A stretch of 64,000 nt of DNA from JAHBNG01 sp039028975 (GCA_039028975.1 JBCCHB010000083.1:1-64000), one strand, 5' to 3'; counted from the stretch's first letter, positions 17,058 through 25,362 are shown. Made by a program: numbers and translations. Notes: a model not told the origin generated them from the letters alone.

Positions 17058-18857
17058 ATGAGTACTCTTAAAGCTCCTAGTCAGGTTGGTCTTTTGGCCG
17101 GTTCGGCTGTCATCTATCTCGCCCTAGTCGGCATTCTACAACTCTTTGACGAGCGAGAACTGATCGATGGTTGGTTGACGTTAGGGCAGGTTATGCTCTA
17201 TCTATCACCCTTGGTGGCAGGATTCTACATTTCGAATCAATATAGCAACGCCCGAGCGCTCGACCAGGGTGAAGGAAAAAGCCGGTTTGCTGCGTTGGGC
17301 CATGCGCTCTATGCGGGACTGATCGCCGGAGGTCTTGTTATCATTCTGGCCCTGTTCATCGAAAATGTCGAAGCCATCGGAAACCTTAAGATTCGGGACA
17401 TGTTCGTTAATGCCTCTCCCAGGACAGTGATGATTTTGACGGCACACCAAGGCTTTGCCACCGGTAGTGGCCTCATTGTTGGTCTCTTTGTTGTCTTAGG
17501 ACTGTTCGGTGCTATCTTAGAGCAATTGCCTGGATTGCTACGCAGGGGTTTGATTGCAGCTATCGGTTGGACGTTAGGGGTTGGCCTGTTAAGCGATCTG
17601 ACTATCCAAATCGTCCGCCAAACCATGGGGAATCAATGGGTTGGGGCCTTCTTCAAAGGTAAAGCACTTCTACCGCTTACGGCTATCTATATCTTTGGGA
17701 TAGCCTTTGTGGTCAGCGTTGTTTGGGGGCTAATCGGTAGCCCGGTTAAATTAGGCTACTCTCGGATGAACCAAGGTGGTCAGCGAGCGATCGGTGTCGC
17801 TGGGGCGGCAGTGGGATTGGCTATTTTGCTCATTCTGCCGAGCTTGCTAGGAACATTTTTGAGCGAGGTCCTCTCCCTTGTTGGGCTTTTTGTTCTGATG
17901 GGGCTAGGGCTGAATATTGCAGTAGGTTTGGCAGGTCTGCTTGATCTAGGCTATGTAACCAACTTTGCCGTGGGGGCCTACATCATGGCCGTTCTCACCT
18001 CAACAGGGCCGCTGGGGATTGGGCCAGACTGGCTCAGCTTCTGGATGGTGGTTCCGCTTTGTGTGTTGGCTGCCATGTTTACGGGCTTCTTCTTTGCCCT
18101 GCCCGTTCTGCGCATGAGGGGAGACTACCTGGCCATTGCTACGCTTGGCTTCGGCGAGATCATCCGCCTGCTAGCCCTCTCGGACTGGCTCAAGCCCAAC
18201 ATTGGTGGCGGCACAGGTGTCCCACTAGTTCCAAAAGCAAGTGTCAGTTGGTTCAGATATATCGTAGGGCCAATGGATGGCCTCGGTATTATGGGATTCT
18301 TCAAACGAATCAATCTGATTAAACCTGAATGGAACTACTTTACAGAATCATGGTTAATTGACTCGCCTGAGCGGATCTACTATCTGATTCTGGCCTTCTG
18401 CTTCCTAACATTATTTGTCATGCTGCGGCTACAGAACTCACGGGTTGGTCGCCAGTGGATGGCTATTCGAGAAGATGAGGACGCGGCCAGCGCCATGGGC
18501 ATCGACACAACGCTGACCAAGGTGATTGCCTTTACGATCAGCGCGGCGACCGGCGGTCTGACCGGTGCAATCTTCGCCATGAAGGTAACTGCCATCTTCC
18601 CCAATAGCTTTGACTTGCTCAAGTCCATCAACACCATGAGCCTGATCATCATCGGTGGGTTGGGCAGTATTCCAGGCATTGTGGTTGGCGCAGCTGCCCT
18701 CATCGGCTTGCCTGAGCTACTGCGTGAATTCACAGAATACCGTCTTCTCATCTACGGTGCTCTCTTGGTCTTTATGATGCTCACTCGCCCAGAGGGTTTG
18801 TGGCCATCCCAAGCACGCCGACGAGAGTTACGGGGTGAAGAGGAGCTACCTGCTTAA
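17058..18857 (+). CDS. livM: ABC transporter permease, LivM type, with extended N-terminus
   Basis: 599 aa, far longer than common LivM proteins. The LivM core starts near residue 265 (LNIAVGLAGLLDLGYV, FAVGAYIMAVL), continues through MRGDYLAIATLGFGEIIRLL and the ATPase-contact loop AIREDEDAASAMGIDTTLTK, and ends with SINTMSLIIIGGLGSIPG. The N-terminal 260 residues add about six hydrophobic helices of unknown function. It partners with LivH, one base upstream. A stretch between about residues 390 and 430 inserts extra sequence between helices. The enlarged form may be a lineage trait. Confidence 0.9.
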   Translation: MSTLKAPSQVGLLAGSAVIYLALVGILQLFDERELIDGWLTLGQVMLYLSPLVAGFYISNQYSNARALDQGEGKSRFAALGHALYAGLIAGGLVIILALFIENVEAIGNLKIRDMFVNASPRTVMILTAHQGFATGSGLIVGLFVVLGLFGAILEQLPGLLRRGLIAAIGWTLGVGLLSDLTIQIVRQTMGNQWVGAFFKGKALLPLTAIYIFGIAFVVSVVWGLIGSPVKLGYSRMNQGGQRAIGVAGAAVGLAILLILPSLLGTFLSEVLSLVGLFVLMGLGLNIAVGLAGLLDLGYVTNFAVGAYIMAVLTSTGPLGIGPDWLSFWMVVPLCVLAAMFTGFFFALPVLRMRGDYLAIATLGFGEIIRLLALSDWLKPNIGGGTGVPLVPKASVSWFRYIVGPMDGLGIMGFFKRINLIKPEWNYFTESWLIDSPERIYYLILAFCFLTLFVMLRLQNSRVGRQWMAIREDEDAASAMGIDTTLTKVIAFTISAATGGLTGAIFAMKVTAIFPNSFDLLKSINTMSLIIIGGLGSIPGIVVGAAALIGLPELLREFTEYRLLIYGALLVFMMLTRPEGLWPSQARRRELRGEEELPA

Positions 18858-18905
18858 ATTGACGATTTGGGATTGACGATTCTAAAGCTGGCCAGTTTAT
18901 CGAAT

Positions 18906-19024
18906 AGAGTTGTTCTGCGATAACAAAAGTGTGAGGTGACAGGCACTTAAGCGCTATCGTTAGCCAGAAGGTATCGCTCACAAAGTGCCAGTCACCTAGC
19001 TGATCCTTGATTCAGAACAACTCT
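18906..19024. repeat. Nested inverted repeat between livM and livG
   Basis: The outer arms AGAGTTGTTCTG (18906-18917) and CAGAACAACTCT (19013-19024) are exact complements. The inner arms AGGTGACAGGCACTT (18934-18948) and AAGTGCCAGTCACCT (18983-18997) pair except for one central mismatch. The inner arm resembles REP-type palindromes associated with REP-associated (RAYT) transposases, by memory only. It is about 119 bp in all and would fold into one long cruciform. No transposase is present in the window. Confidence 0.65.
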
Positions 19025-19084
19025 TATGTCTGGTACTTCATGAGTTGACAATCTTCACTCGTAAATTCAAAATCTACAATTCTT

Positions 19085-19879
19085 ATGACCGACCATATTT
19101 TAACCGCCAACAAAATCATCAAGCGCTTCGGCGGTTTGACTGCCGTCAACGAGGTGGATTTTTCGATTCCACGAAATAGTATTGTCTCCATCATTGGGCC
19201 AAATGGCGCGGGCAAAACGACCTTTTTCAACTGCATTACCGGATTCTATCAGATTGATGAAGGCGATCTGCTCTTTAATGGTGAACGCCTCAATGGAATG
19301 GAAGTCCATGAGATTACCCAGATCGGCATTGCACGCACCTTTCAAAATATCCGCCTCTTTAACAATATGACGGCTATCGAAAATCTGATGGTTGGCCAGG
19401 AGTCGCACCTCAAGTCATCGTGGATTGGGGCCGTTTTTGGAACCAGAGCCACCCGAGAGGAGAATGCCGCCACTGAAGCCGAAGCCCGTCGCCTACTCGA
19501 TATTGTGGGTTTACGCGGCAAAGGTGATCTGCTGGCTAAGAATCTACCGTATGGCGATCAGCGACGTCTTGAAATCGGTCGCGCCTTAGCCAGCCAGCCC
19601 AAGCTCATTTTACTCGACGAGCCGACTGCAGGCATGAATCCCAGCGAAACCGCCGAGACCACTGACTTCATCCGACGCCTACGTGATGATCTAGGTGTGA
19701 CCGTCCTCCTCATTGAGCACGATATGCGCGTTGTGATGGACATTTCTGAGTACATCACCGTCCTCGACTATGGGCAGAAGATCGCCGAAGGGCTGCCTAA
19801 AGAAATCCAGTCCAACCCACAAGTGATTGAGGCATATCTTGGGCGTGGGGCTGCCGGGGGAATTGGTGAAGAAAACTGA
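19085..19879 (+). CDS. livG: ABC transporter ATP-binding protein, LivG type
   Basis: 264 aa. Walker A is GPNGAGKTTFFN, the Q-loop region is IARTFQNIRLF, the signature has the degenerate form LPYGDQRRLEIGRAL, Walker B is LILLDEPTAG followed by the LivG-typical MNPSET, and the switch His is in LLIEHDMRVVM. It powers the LivH/LivM importer as one of two ATPases. It is separated from livM by 227 nt containing a nested palindrome, and from livF by tandem repeats, so the operon has been invaded by repeats but keeps its order. There is no ribosome binding site; the start context is TTCTTATG. Confidence 0.95.
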   Translation: MTDHILTANKIIKRFGGLTAVNEVDFSIPRNSIVSIIGPNGAGKTTFFNCITGFYQIDEGDLLFNGERLNGMEVHEITQIGIARTFQNIRLFNNMTAIENLMVGQESHLKSSWIGAVFGTRATREENAATEAEARRLLDIVGLRGKGDLLAKNLPYGDQRRLEIGRALASQPKLILLDEPTAGMNPSETAETTDFIRRLRDDLGVTVLLIEHDMRVVMDISEYITVLDYGQKIAEGLPKEIQSNPQVIEAYLGRGAAGGIGEEN

Positions 19880-19939
19880 CAAGATGATTGAGATGACAAG
19901 ATGATTGAGATGACAAGATGATTGAGATGACAAGATGAT
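19877..19939 (+). repeat. Tandem repeat, 17-bp unit, 3.7 copies
   Basis: The unit TGACAAGATGATTGAGA repeats exactly at 19877, 19894 and 19911, with a partial fourth copy to 19939. The first three bases of the first unit are the livG stop codon. It is a simple intergenic repeat with no known role. Confidence 0.9.
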
Positions 19940-20035
19940 CGTCAGCGTATCTCATCCTGTCTGTGTCCTCCTGAATTGATTATCGCTATTCCCTATCTAC
20001 TGTCAATTATATTCAGGACGACACAGTCATTAAGA

Positions 20036-20100
20036 ACCGACTACCGACTACCGACTACCGACTACCGACTACCGACTACCGACTACTACCGACTACTGAT
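20036..20100 (+). repeat. Tandem repeat, 7-bp unit ACCGACT
   Basis: Seven exact head-to-tail copies of ACCGACT (20036-20084), then an imperfect extension ending near 20100, only 12 nt before the livF start. Such short arrays change length easily. One this close to a start codon could affect translation of livF, but nothing shows that it does. Confidence 0.9.
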
Positions 20101-20111
20101 AACCTAATCTT

Positions 20112-20825
20112 ATGTCTCTACTTGAAGTTAACGAAATCCAAGCCTTTTATGGCAATATTCAGGCGCTGAAGAATGTCTCTTTAACCGTAGAAGAGGGCGA
20201 AATTGTCTCTCTCATCGGTGGGAACGGTGCCGGGAAATCCACTACACTGCGGTCCATTAGCGGGTTAATGCGGCCGCGCCACGGCTCCATCACCTTTCGG
20301 GGGAATGATATCGCCGATACCGAACCTCACGAATTGGTTGCTGAGGGCATCTCTATGGTTCCTGAGGGCAGAGGCGTCTTTGCCAAGCTGACCGTTGCCG
20401 AAAATTTGGAGATGGGTGCGTATCATCGCAATGATAAAGACGGCATCGCCACGGATATGCAAGCCGCTTACGCACTTTTTCCCCGCCTTGGTGAACGGAA
20501 GACTCAGCTAGCTGGCACCATGAGTGGCGGCGAGCAACAGATGCTGGCCATGGCTCGGGCTATGATGGCCCGACCAAGCTTGATTTTGTTAGATGAACCG
20601 TCCATGGGGTTAGCCCCCGTTTTGGTGGATACCATTTTCGATACCATAATCGAGATCAACAAGAACGGTACCACAGTCCTTCTCGTGGAGCAGAACGCCC
20701 ATATGGCCCTCCAAATTGCCAACAGAGGGTACGTACTCCAAACGGGCGAGATTGTTTTGACCGATTCTGCGGACGTCTTGCAGAAGGATCCAACAGTTCA
20801 GAAAGCCTACTTGGGAATTGATTAA
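20112..20825 (+). CDS. livF: ABC transporter ATP-binding protein, LivF type
   Basis: 237 aa, normal for LivF. It has Walker A GGNGAGKSTTLR, the LivF-typical MVPEGRGVFAKLTVAENL, signature TMSGGEQQMLAMARAMM, Walker B LILLDEPSMGLAP and switch His-equivalent region LVEQNAH. It is the second ATPase of the importer. It starts 232 nt after livG, across two tandem-repeat arrays. The ATG has no ribosome binding site (AATCTTATG). A palindromic element follows the stop and may end transcription. Confidence 0.95.
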   Translation: MSLLEVNEIQAFYGNIQALKNVSLTVEEGEIVSLIGGNGAGKSTTLRSISGLMRPRHGSITFRGNDIADTEPHELVAEGISMVPEGRGVFAKLTVAENLEMGAYHRNDKDGIATDMQAAYALFPRLGERKTQLAGTMSGGEQQMLAMARAMMARPSLILLDEPSMGLAPVLVDTIFDTIIEINKNGTTVLLVEQNAHMALQIANRGYVLQTGEIVLTDSADVLQKDPTVQKAYLGID

Positions 20826-20832
20826 GGCCAGT

Positions 20833-20944
20833 CCACAAAATAAATGACCCATAAAAGCGAGGAGGTAGCATTCTCTTATGCGGATCTGCCCCGAGTAATC
20901 CGGCGTAAGAGAACGCCTACTCCGCGTATACTTAATTTTTGTGG
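20833..20944. repeat. MITE-like palindromic element
   Basis: The terminal inverted repeats CCACAAAA (20833-20840) and TTTTGTGG (20937-20944) enclose a long imperfect palindrome, 20861-20885 against 20898-20923, containing TTCTCTTA/TAAGAGAA. The element is about 112 bp and would fold into a nearly full-length hairpin. It contains no gene. It could be a small non-autonomous transposable element, and may also stop transcription behind livF. Confidence 0.6.
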
Positions 20945-21108
20945 ATTAGCCTAAATATCTGTATTGTTTAAGCCTCAAGCCTCATCGCGGAGGATGAGGA
21001 AACCCCACGAATCCATAGCCATCCGTGTTCTATTTTTGGCTAGGGTGGGCTGCTCAGTCCACATCATCCCATTTTACCAGAACATTTGACCGTATCCGGA
21101 GACCCCTT

Positions 21109-22527
21109 ATGACACCCACTGATTCCATCCTGCACTACCTCAATGACCAAGACGAAAAGCTATCCTATATTGCCAAAGAGATTTGGGACCATCCCCAGAT
21201 TGCTTTGGAAGAGACCTTTGCTTCCAAACTCCTTTCTGATGAACTGGCCGAGGCTGGTTTTTCTATTGAACACGGGGTTGGCCAAATGCCCACCGCCTTT
21301 GTGGCTTCTTGGGGTAAAGGCGGGCCTATCATTGGCATTCTGGGGGAGTATGATGCACTGCCCGGCCTTTCTCAAGCCCTTTCCGCAGACCAATCCCCTT
21401 TACAAGATGGTGGGCCGGGTCACGGCTGTGGCCATAATTTATTCGGCACAGCTTGCTTTGGCGCAGCCTTAGCTCTCAAGGAACGAATGGAAGCTGAGCA
21501 GATTCCTGGCACGGTGCGATTTTACGGCTGCCCTGCTGAAGAGACCCTAGTAGGCAAGACATTTATGGCCAAGGATGGTGCCTTTGACGATTTGGATGCT
21601 GCCCTCAGTTGGCATCCTGGGGCCACCAACGGCGTCTGGGCAGGCTCATCCCTGGCCATGAATTCGTTCAAGGTCAATTTTCATGGCGTAGCTTCCCATG
21701 CTGGCGTTGCACCGGAGCTGGGCCGCAGTGCATTGGACGGAGTGATGCTGATGGACGTTGGCGTAAATTACCTGAGGGAACACGTTACCCAAGAGGCACG
21801 GATTCACAGCGTTGTCACCAGCGGTGGACAGGCTCCTAACGTTGTCCCTGCTTACGCCCAGATCTGGTATTTTGTGCGTGCCCCCAAACGTGATCAAGTG
21901 GATGAGATCTACGCTCGTATGTTAGACATTGCCAAGGGCGCTGCCCTCATGAGTGGCACCACTCATGATATTGACTTCATCACCGGTTGCTACGAGATGC
22001 TTTCTAACAAAGCGATTTCCAACAACTTGTTGGAGAAGATGCAACTCGTCAACGATATGCGCTTTACCAAACAAGAGAGGGCTTTTGCCAAGCAACTTCA
22101 GCAGACCTTCCCCGATGGCTCCATCCAGCATTCCTTTGATTATACTCAGAAGCATACCACCGATACGCTTGGCCCATCTGAAATCGACGATCCACTCTGG
22201 GAGCGGGTGCTTCCCCATATTCAAGACCCTGGTCATTCTCCTGGCTCCACGGAAGTCGCGGATGTCAGCCAAATTACACCTACTGCACAAATACGCACTA
22301 CTTGCTGGCCTTTGGGAACACCGCCCCACTCTTGGCAGACAGTTGCATCATCCGGCTCCAGCATTGGCTTTAAAGGAATGCTATTTGCCTCCAAATCCCT
22401 GGCCCTAACTGCCTATGACTTGATGACAAAACCCGAACTGTTGGCTGCTGCTCAGGCTGAATTCAAGCAAGATAAGCAAGGGCAGCCTTATGTCTCACCG
22501 ATTCCGGATGGAACGGTTCCTCATTAG
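21109..22527 (+). CDS. M20 family amidohydrolase, AbgB-like
   Basis: 472 aa from the ATG at 21109, which has GGAG seven nt upstream; the frame is open 28 codons further up but without a ribosome binding site. The di-metal centre is seen in GGPGHGCGHNLFGTA, PAEETLVGKTFM and the later GHSPGSTEVADVSQITPTAQ. This last block is typical of aminobenzoyl-glutamate utilisation protein B, which splits an aryl- or acyl-amide from an amino acid. The dimerisation lid domain lies around residues 195-300. It probably acts in the cytoplasm on the imported compound. It is followed by a ureohydrolase gene, which suggests a nitrogen-scavenging pathway. Confidence 0.88.
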   Translation: MTPTDSILHYLNDQDEKLSYIAKEIWDHPQIALEETFASKLLSDELAEAGFSIEHGVGQMPTAFVASWGKGGPIIGILGEYDALPGLSQALSADQSPLQDGGPGHGCGHNLFGTACFGAALALKERMEAEQIPGTVRFYGCPAEETLVGKTFMAKDGAFDDLDAALSWHPGATNGVWAGSSLAMNSFKVNFHGVASHAGVAPELGRSALDGVMLMDVGVNYLREHVTQEARIHSVVTSGGQAPNVVPAYAQIWYFVRAPKRDQVDEIYARMLDIAKGAALMSGTTHDIDFITGCYEMLSNKAISNNLLEKMQLVNDMRFTKQERAFAKQLQQTFPDGSIQHSFDYTQKHTTDTLGPSEIDDPLWERVLPHIQDPGHSPGSTEVADVSQITPTAQIRTTCWPLGTPPHSWQTVASSGSSIGFKGMLFASKSLALTAYDLMTKPELLAAAQAEFKQDKQGQPYVSPIPDGTVPH

Positions 22528-22563
22528 AGAAGCGGCACCTGAATTGTAGAGAATTGCAGCCCA

Positions 22564-22644
22564 TTTATACTCAGGCTCTGCATAAATTAATAGTTTTACC
22601 TTGGGTAACAGTGTTAATTTATAATGACCGCCTCTATGTCCCAG
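22564..22644 (+). repeat. Dispersed ~80-bp intergenic repeat, copy A
   Basis: Shares ordered blocks with 23650-23729 and, inverted, with 32491-32572: ACTCAGGC, GCATAAA, a GTAACAGTGTT-like block and AATGACCGCC. It lies directly before the ribosome binding site of the ureohydrolase gene. A short stem (GGCTCTG with CAGTGTT) is possible here and is better paired in copy B. Confidence 0.65.
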
Positions 22645-22654
22645 GAGCTGGAGC

Positions 22655-23599
22655 ATGTCCTCTAAACCTGTCATGAATGACCTCTTCGGCGGCCAATCCG
22701 AAGGTGGCTTCCTTGGTATTCCGTCTGCTGACATTGGTGTAGTTGGTGATGCAAAGATCGTGATTCTTGGCGTTCCTACAGCAACGCCATATCCATCAGT
22801 TGGCGCATACTGTGCGGAGGCTCCTGATACCATTCGTAACGCAATGGGATGGCCGGGTATTCTAGGTCATCATGATTTCGATTTGGGTGGCCCTATTCTT
22901 CCTGAGGGTGTAGGCGCGATGGATTGGGGAAACCTACGTTACGGTGAGGATGCAGCGTTCAACCGGCAGCAGGTCTCAGCCACAGTCAAGTCGATTCTGA
23001 ATGGCGATGCGGTACCGCTTGTATTGGGCGGCGATGATTCTGTGGTAACGCCGGTGTTGCAAGCATACGCAGAACATGGCCCCATCACCATTTTGCAGAT
23101 TGACGCCCATATCGACTGGCGGGATAACGTGAATGGTGAACAGTGGGGGCTCTCTAGCACCATGCGACGAGCATCAGAGATGCCTTGGGTCGAGCAGATT
23201 GTTCTGGTGGGTGCACGTAGCATTGGTAGCGCCCGCACGGCCGATTATCAACATGCCCTGAGCACGGGGGCGACCTTCTTTCCGATGCGTGAATTCCGGC
23301 GGCAAGGAATTGGCTCTGTTCTTGACGCAATTCCAGCAGAGGCGAATCTTTTCATTACACTGGACGTGGATGGGCTGGATCCAACCATCATGCCATCGGT
23401 TATCGGCCCGGCACCGGGCGGGCTGACCTACTGGGATTTTGTTGAGCTGGTCACAGGGGCAGCGGAGAAAAGTCGGTCGATTGTGGGGTTTGATATTGTG
23501 GAATTGTTGCCTGATGCGGATATTGATGGTCAAGGAGCAAGGTTGGCAGCACGAATTGTCGCGACCATGATAGGCGTAATTGGAAGGCAGTTTGAATAA
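22655..23599 (+). CDS. Agmatinase/guanidino-ureohydrolase family enzyme
   Basis: 314 aa. Ureohydrolases split urea from a guanidino group with a di-manganese centre. Metal-binding motifs: GGDDSV (first ligand block, with Asp where most members have His), IDAHIDWRD and LDVDGLDP. GPAPGGLTYWDF matches the C-terminal active-site loop of agmatinase-like enzymes. The His-to-Asp variant is known to me from a recognisable sub-group annotated as agmatinase; its true substrate is unclear. The start has an AGGAG site eight nt upstream. With the upstream amidohydrolase and importer it may process a guanidino or amide compound. Confidence 0.88.
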   Translation: MSSKPVMNDLFGGQSEGGFLGIPSADIGVVGDAKIVILGVPTATPYPSVGAYCAEAPDTIRNAMGWPGILGHHDFDLGGPILPEGVGAMDWGNLRYGEDAAFNRQQVSATVKSILNGDAVPLVLGGDDSVVTPVLQAYAEHGPITILQIDAHIDWRDNVNGEQWGLSSTMRRASEMPWVEQIVLVGARSIGSARTADYQHALSTGATFFPMREFRRQGIGSVLDAIPAEANLFITLDVDGLDPTIMPSVIGPAPGGLTYWDFVELVTGAAEKSRSIVGFDIVELLPDADIDGQGARLAARIVATMIGVIGRQFE

Positions 23600-23649
23600 A
23601 GAGCTAAGTCAAAACGTTATCGAATTATTCTCATCTATGGTCAACTCCA

Positions 23650-23729
23650 GTATATATTCGGGCACCGCATAAAGTAAAATTTTCCTCGAGTAGCGGTGTT
23701 GCTTTGTCACGACCGCCAATATAACACAG
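23650..23729 (+). repeat. Dispersed ~80-bp intergenic repeat, copy B
   Basis: Aligns with copy A (22564-22644) over its full length: ATTCGGGC, CCGCATAAA, AGCGGTGTT and CACGACCGCC. Here CACCGC and GCGGTG form a 6-bp stem; two of the positions that differ from copy A keep or improve pairing. It lies about 30 nt before the dioxygenase start. Confidence 0.65.
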
Positions 23730-23756
23730 ACTCTTTCAACCAAAGGAAATCGACTT

Positions 23757-24596
23757 ATGAATTCAGAAATTACCCAGGAGCAGATCGACTTTTACCAGGA
23801 AAATGGATTCGTTGTCATTGATAATTTTCTCGATGCAGATGAGCTTGAGACGTGGCGCGCCAATGTGGATGACGCGGTGGCCAAACGACGAGATCTGAAG
23901 CTCGTTTCTCAGGGAAAAGATAGTCGGGAGTGGAAAGCGGGCAACTCTTACTATGATCGGGTCTTTGTCCAACGTATCAATCTTTGGCAGGATCATGATG
24001 GGATGCGGGAACTAATACTTGACCCACGCATTGGTAAGATGGCAACAGAGCTGGCTCAAGTCGATGGGATGCGGATTTGGCATGACCAGGCCCTGAATAA
24101 GCAACCTTGGGCCAATCCCACTGGCTGGCACCTTGACAATCCATACTGGTCTTATCATTCCAGGGCTGCACTGAGTATTTGGGTGGCATTGGATGATGCG
24201 ACGCTGCAGAATGGCTGCCTCTACTTTGTGCCAGGTTCCCATAAGGTGACCAGCTTTGAGAATTCTAAGATCGGTGAAAATTTGGGGGACCTCTTTGAGA
24301 TCTATCCCGAGCTGAATGGGATCATGCCCGTTCCTGCTGAGATGAAAGCTGGCTCCTGCTCATTCCATAATGGCTTGGCAGCCCACGGTGCTGGTCCGAA
24401 TATGACCCCAGGATGGCGGCGAGCCATGACCTGCGGCTTTATGCCCGACGGGAGCACCTTTAATGGCACGAAGAATATTCTTTCCGATGAGCAGATTGGC
24501 AAGTTGGAGATTGGAGATGTGATGGATGACGATAAGCAGAATCCCCTGCTCTATCATCGGAGCAAGCCTTCTTTGGCTACCGCGCTGAAGGATTAA
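23757..24596 (+). CDS. Phytanoyl-CoA dioxygenase (PhyH) family protein
   Basis: 279 aa. An Fe(II)/2-oxoglutarate dioxygenase on a double-stranded beta-helix. The iron ligands are H125 and D127 in GWHLDNPYW and distal H210 in AAHGAGPN; an Arg in GWRRAMTC likely holds 2-oxoglutarate. The block NGCLYFVPGSHK is the family hallmark. Members hydroxylate varied small molecules, not only phytanoyl-CoA, so the substrate is open. AAAGGA lies 9-10 nt before the ATG. It is third in a plus-strand run after the amidohydrolase and ureohydrolase, with a hairpin terminator behind it. Confidence 0.9.
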   Translation: MNSEITQEQIDFYQENGFVVIDNFLDADELETWRANVDDAVAKRRDLKLVSQGKDSREWKAGNSYYDRVFVQRINLWQDHDGMRELILDPRIGKMATELAQVDGMRIWHDQALNKQPWANPTGWHLDNPYWSYHSRAALSIWVALDDATLQNGCLYFVPGSHKVTSFENSKIGENLGDLFEIYPELNGIMPVPAEMKAGSCSFHNGLAAHGAGPNMTPGWRRAMTCGFMPDGSTFNGTKNILSDEQIGKLEIGDVMDDDKQNPLLYHRSKPSLATALKD

Positions 24597-24608
24597 ATTG
24601 GTAGAGAT

Positions 24609-24677
24609 TGCCCACATGGACTGTAGGGAATACGGACGACACCCTACTGACCCTACGTCTCGTTCAACGTGTGGGCA
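24609..24677 (+). terminator. Branched hairpin after PhyH gene
   Basis: The outer arms TGCCCACA (24609-24616) and TGTGGGCA (24670-24677) pair exactly; inside them GTAGGG pairs with CCCTAC. It sits 12 nt after the stop codon. There is no clear T-run, so it may be a factor-assisted terminator or an mRNA-protecting structure. Confidence 0.5.
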
Positions 24678-24734
24678 GATATCTCACACCTGAGCAGATA
24701 ACAACCAAGGTAGAGCATACATCTAAACCAGAAT

Positions 24735-25283
24735 ATGCATTACCAATCACGAACCACCATGAACATCCGACCTGCCACGTTTGATGACTGCAACGCTCTC
24801 GGCATTATCTCAGTAAGGGCTTCCCACAGTGCTTATTTGGGGCTGATTCCTAAAGAGGATCTGGATACTTCCTGGACACCAGAGGTGAGTGCAGAGAATT
24901 GGCGCTCGTTCTTTGCCGGTAAGGAATGGGAAACGGGTGAATTTTTTGTGGTAGCTGAAGTAGACAAGTGGGTGGTTGGGTATATTTGGGCTGGGGCCAA
25001 GACCGGAAGCAGTGAGTATGAACGTTGGGTCAACAGCCTCTATGTTTTGCCCTCCATGCATGGCAAAGGTGTTGGGCGGTGCCTACTACGATATACGGCC
25101 GAACGACTCATGGCCCAAGGCGTTAACTCACTTTTAATCGGCTGTGCAGCCATCAACCCAAACTGCGGCTTCTATCGTCACTTAGGCGGCGTCGAGGTTG
25201 ACCGTCAACCCCTCACCATTGATCGCTTTCCGACTGAAGAGATCTTTTTTGGCTGGAGTGATCTACAACCCCTTATTGCCTGA
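24735..25283 (+). CDS. GNAT family N-acetyltransferase
   Basis: 182 aa. An in-frame ATG at 24759 (MNIRPATFDD), where the family fold begins, is an equally likely start. The acetyl-CoA pyrophosphate loop is LYVLPSMHGKGVGRCLL, preceded by strand FFVVAEVDKWVVGYIW and followed by LLIGCAAINPNCGFYRHLGG, the typical motif B region. It acetylates an amine on an unknown small molecule or protein. It lies between the PhyH gene and the TetR regulator and is probably transcribed on its own. Confidence 0.88.
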   Translation: MHYQSRTTMNIRPATFDDCNALGIISVRASHSAYLGLIPKEDLDTSWTPEVSAENWRSFFAGKEWETGEFFVVAEVDKWVVGYIWAGAKTGSSEYERWVNSLYVLPSMHGKGVGRCLLRYTAERLMAQGVNSLLIGCAAINPNCGFYRHLGGVEVDRQPLTIDRFPTEEIFFGWSDLQPLIA

Positions 25284-25296
25284 TCCAAAATACCCC

Positions 25297-25362
25297 TTGA
25301 CAATTCTGGTTCTTTCTGCTAAAATTTGACCAAATTATCTGAATTGGTCAATTGGTCAAATT
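25297..25362 (+). promoter_or_regulatory. Promoter and TetR-type operator of the exporter operon
   Basis: TTGACA (25297-25302), 17 nt, TAAAAT (25320-25325): a near-ideal housekeeping promoter. Starting in the -10 box is an inverted repeat, TTTGACCAAATT (25325-25336) against AATTGGTCAA (25342-25351), followed by a second half-site ATTGGTCAAATT (25351-25362). The spacing suits a TetR dimer blocking its own promoter. Confidence 0.8.

Noticed and set aside
22564..23729. Guanidine riboswitch before the ureohydrolase and dioxygenase
   Set aside because: The leaders do share a repeated sequence, but I could not match the conserved loops of known guanidine riboswitches, and a third copy lies antisense elsewhere.
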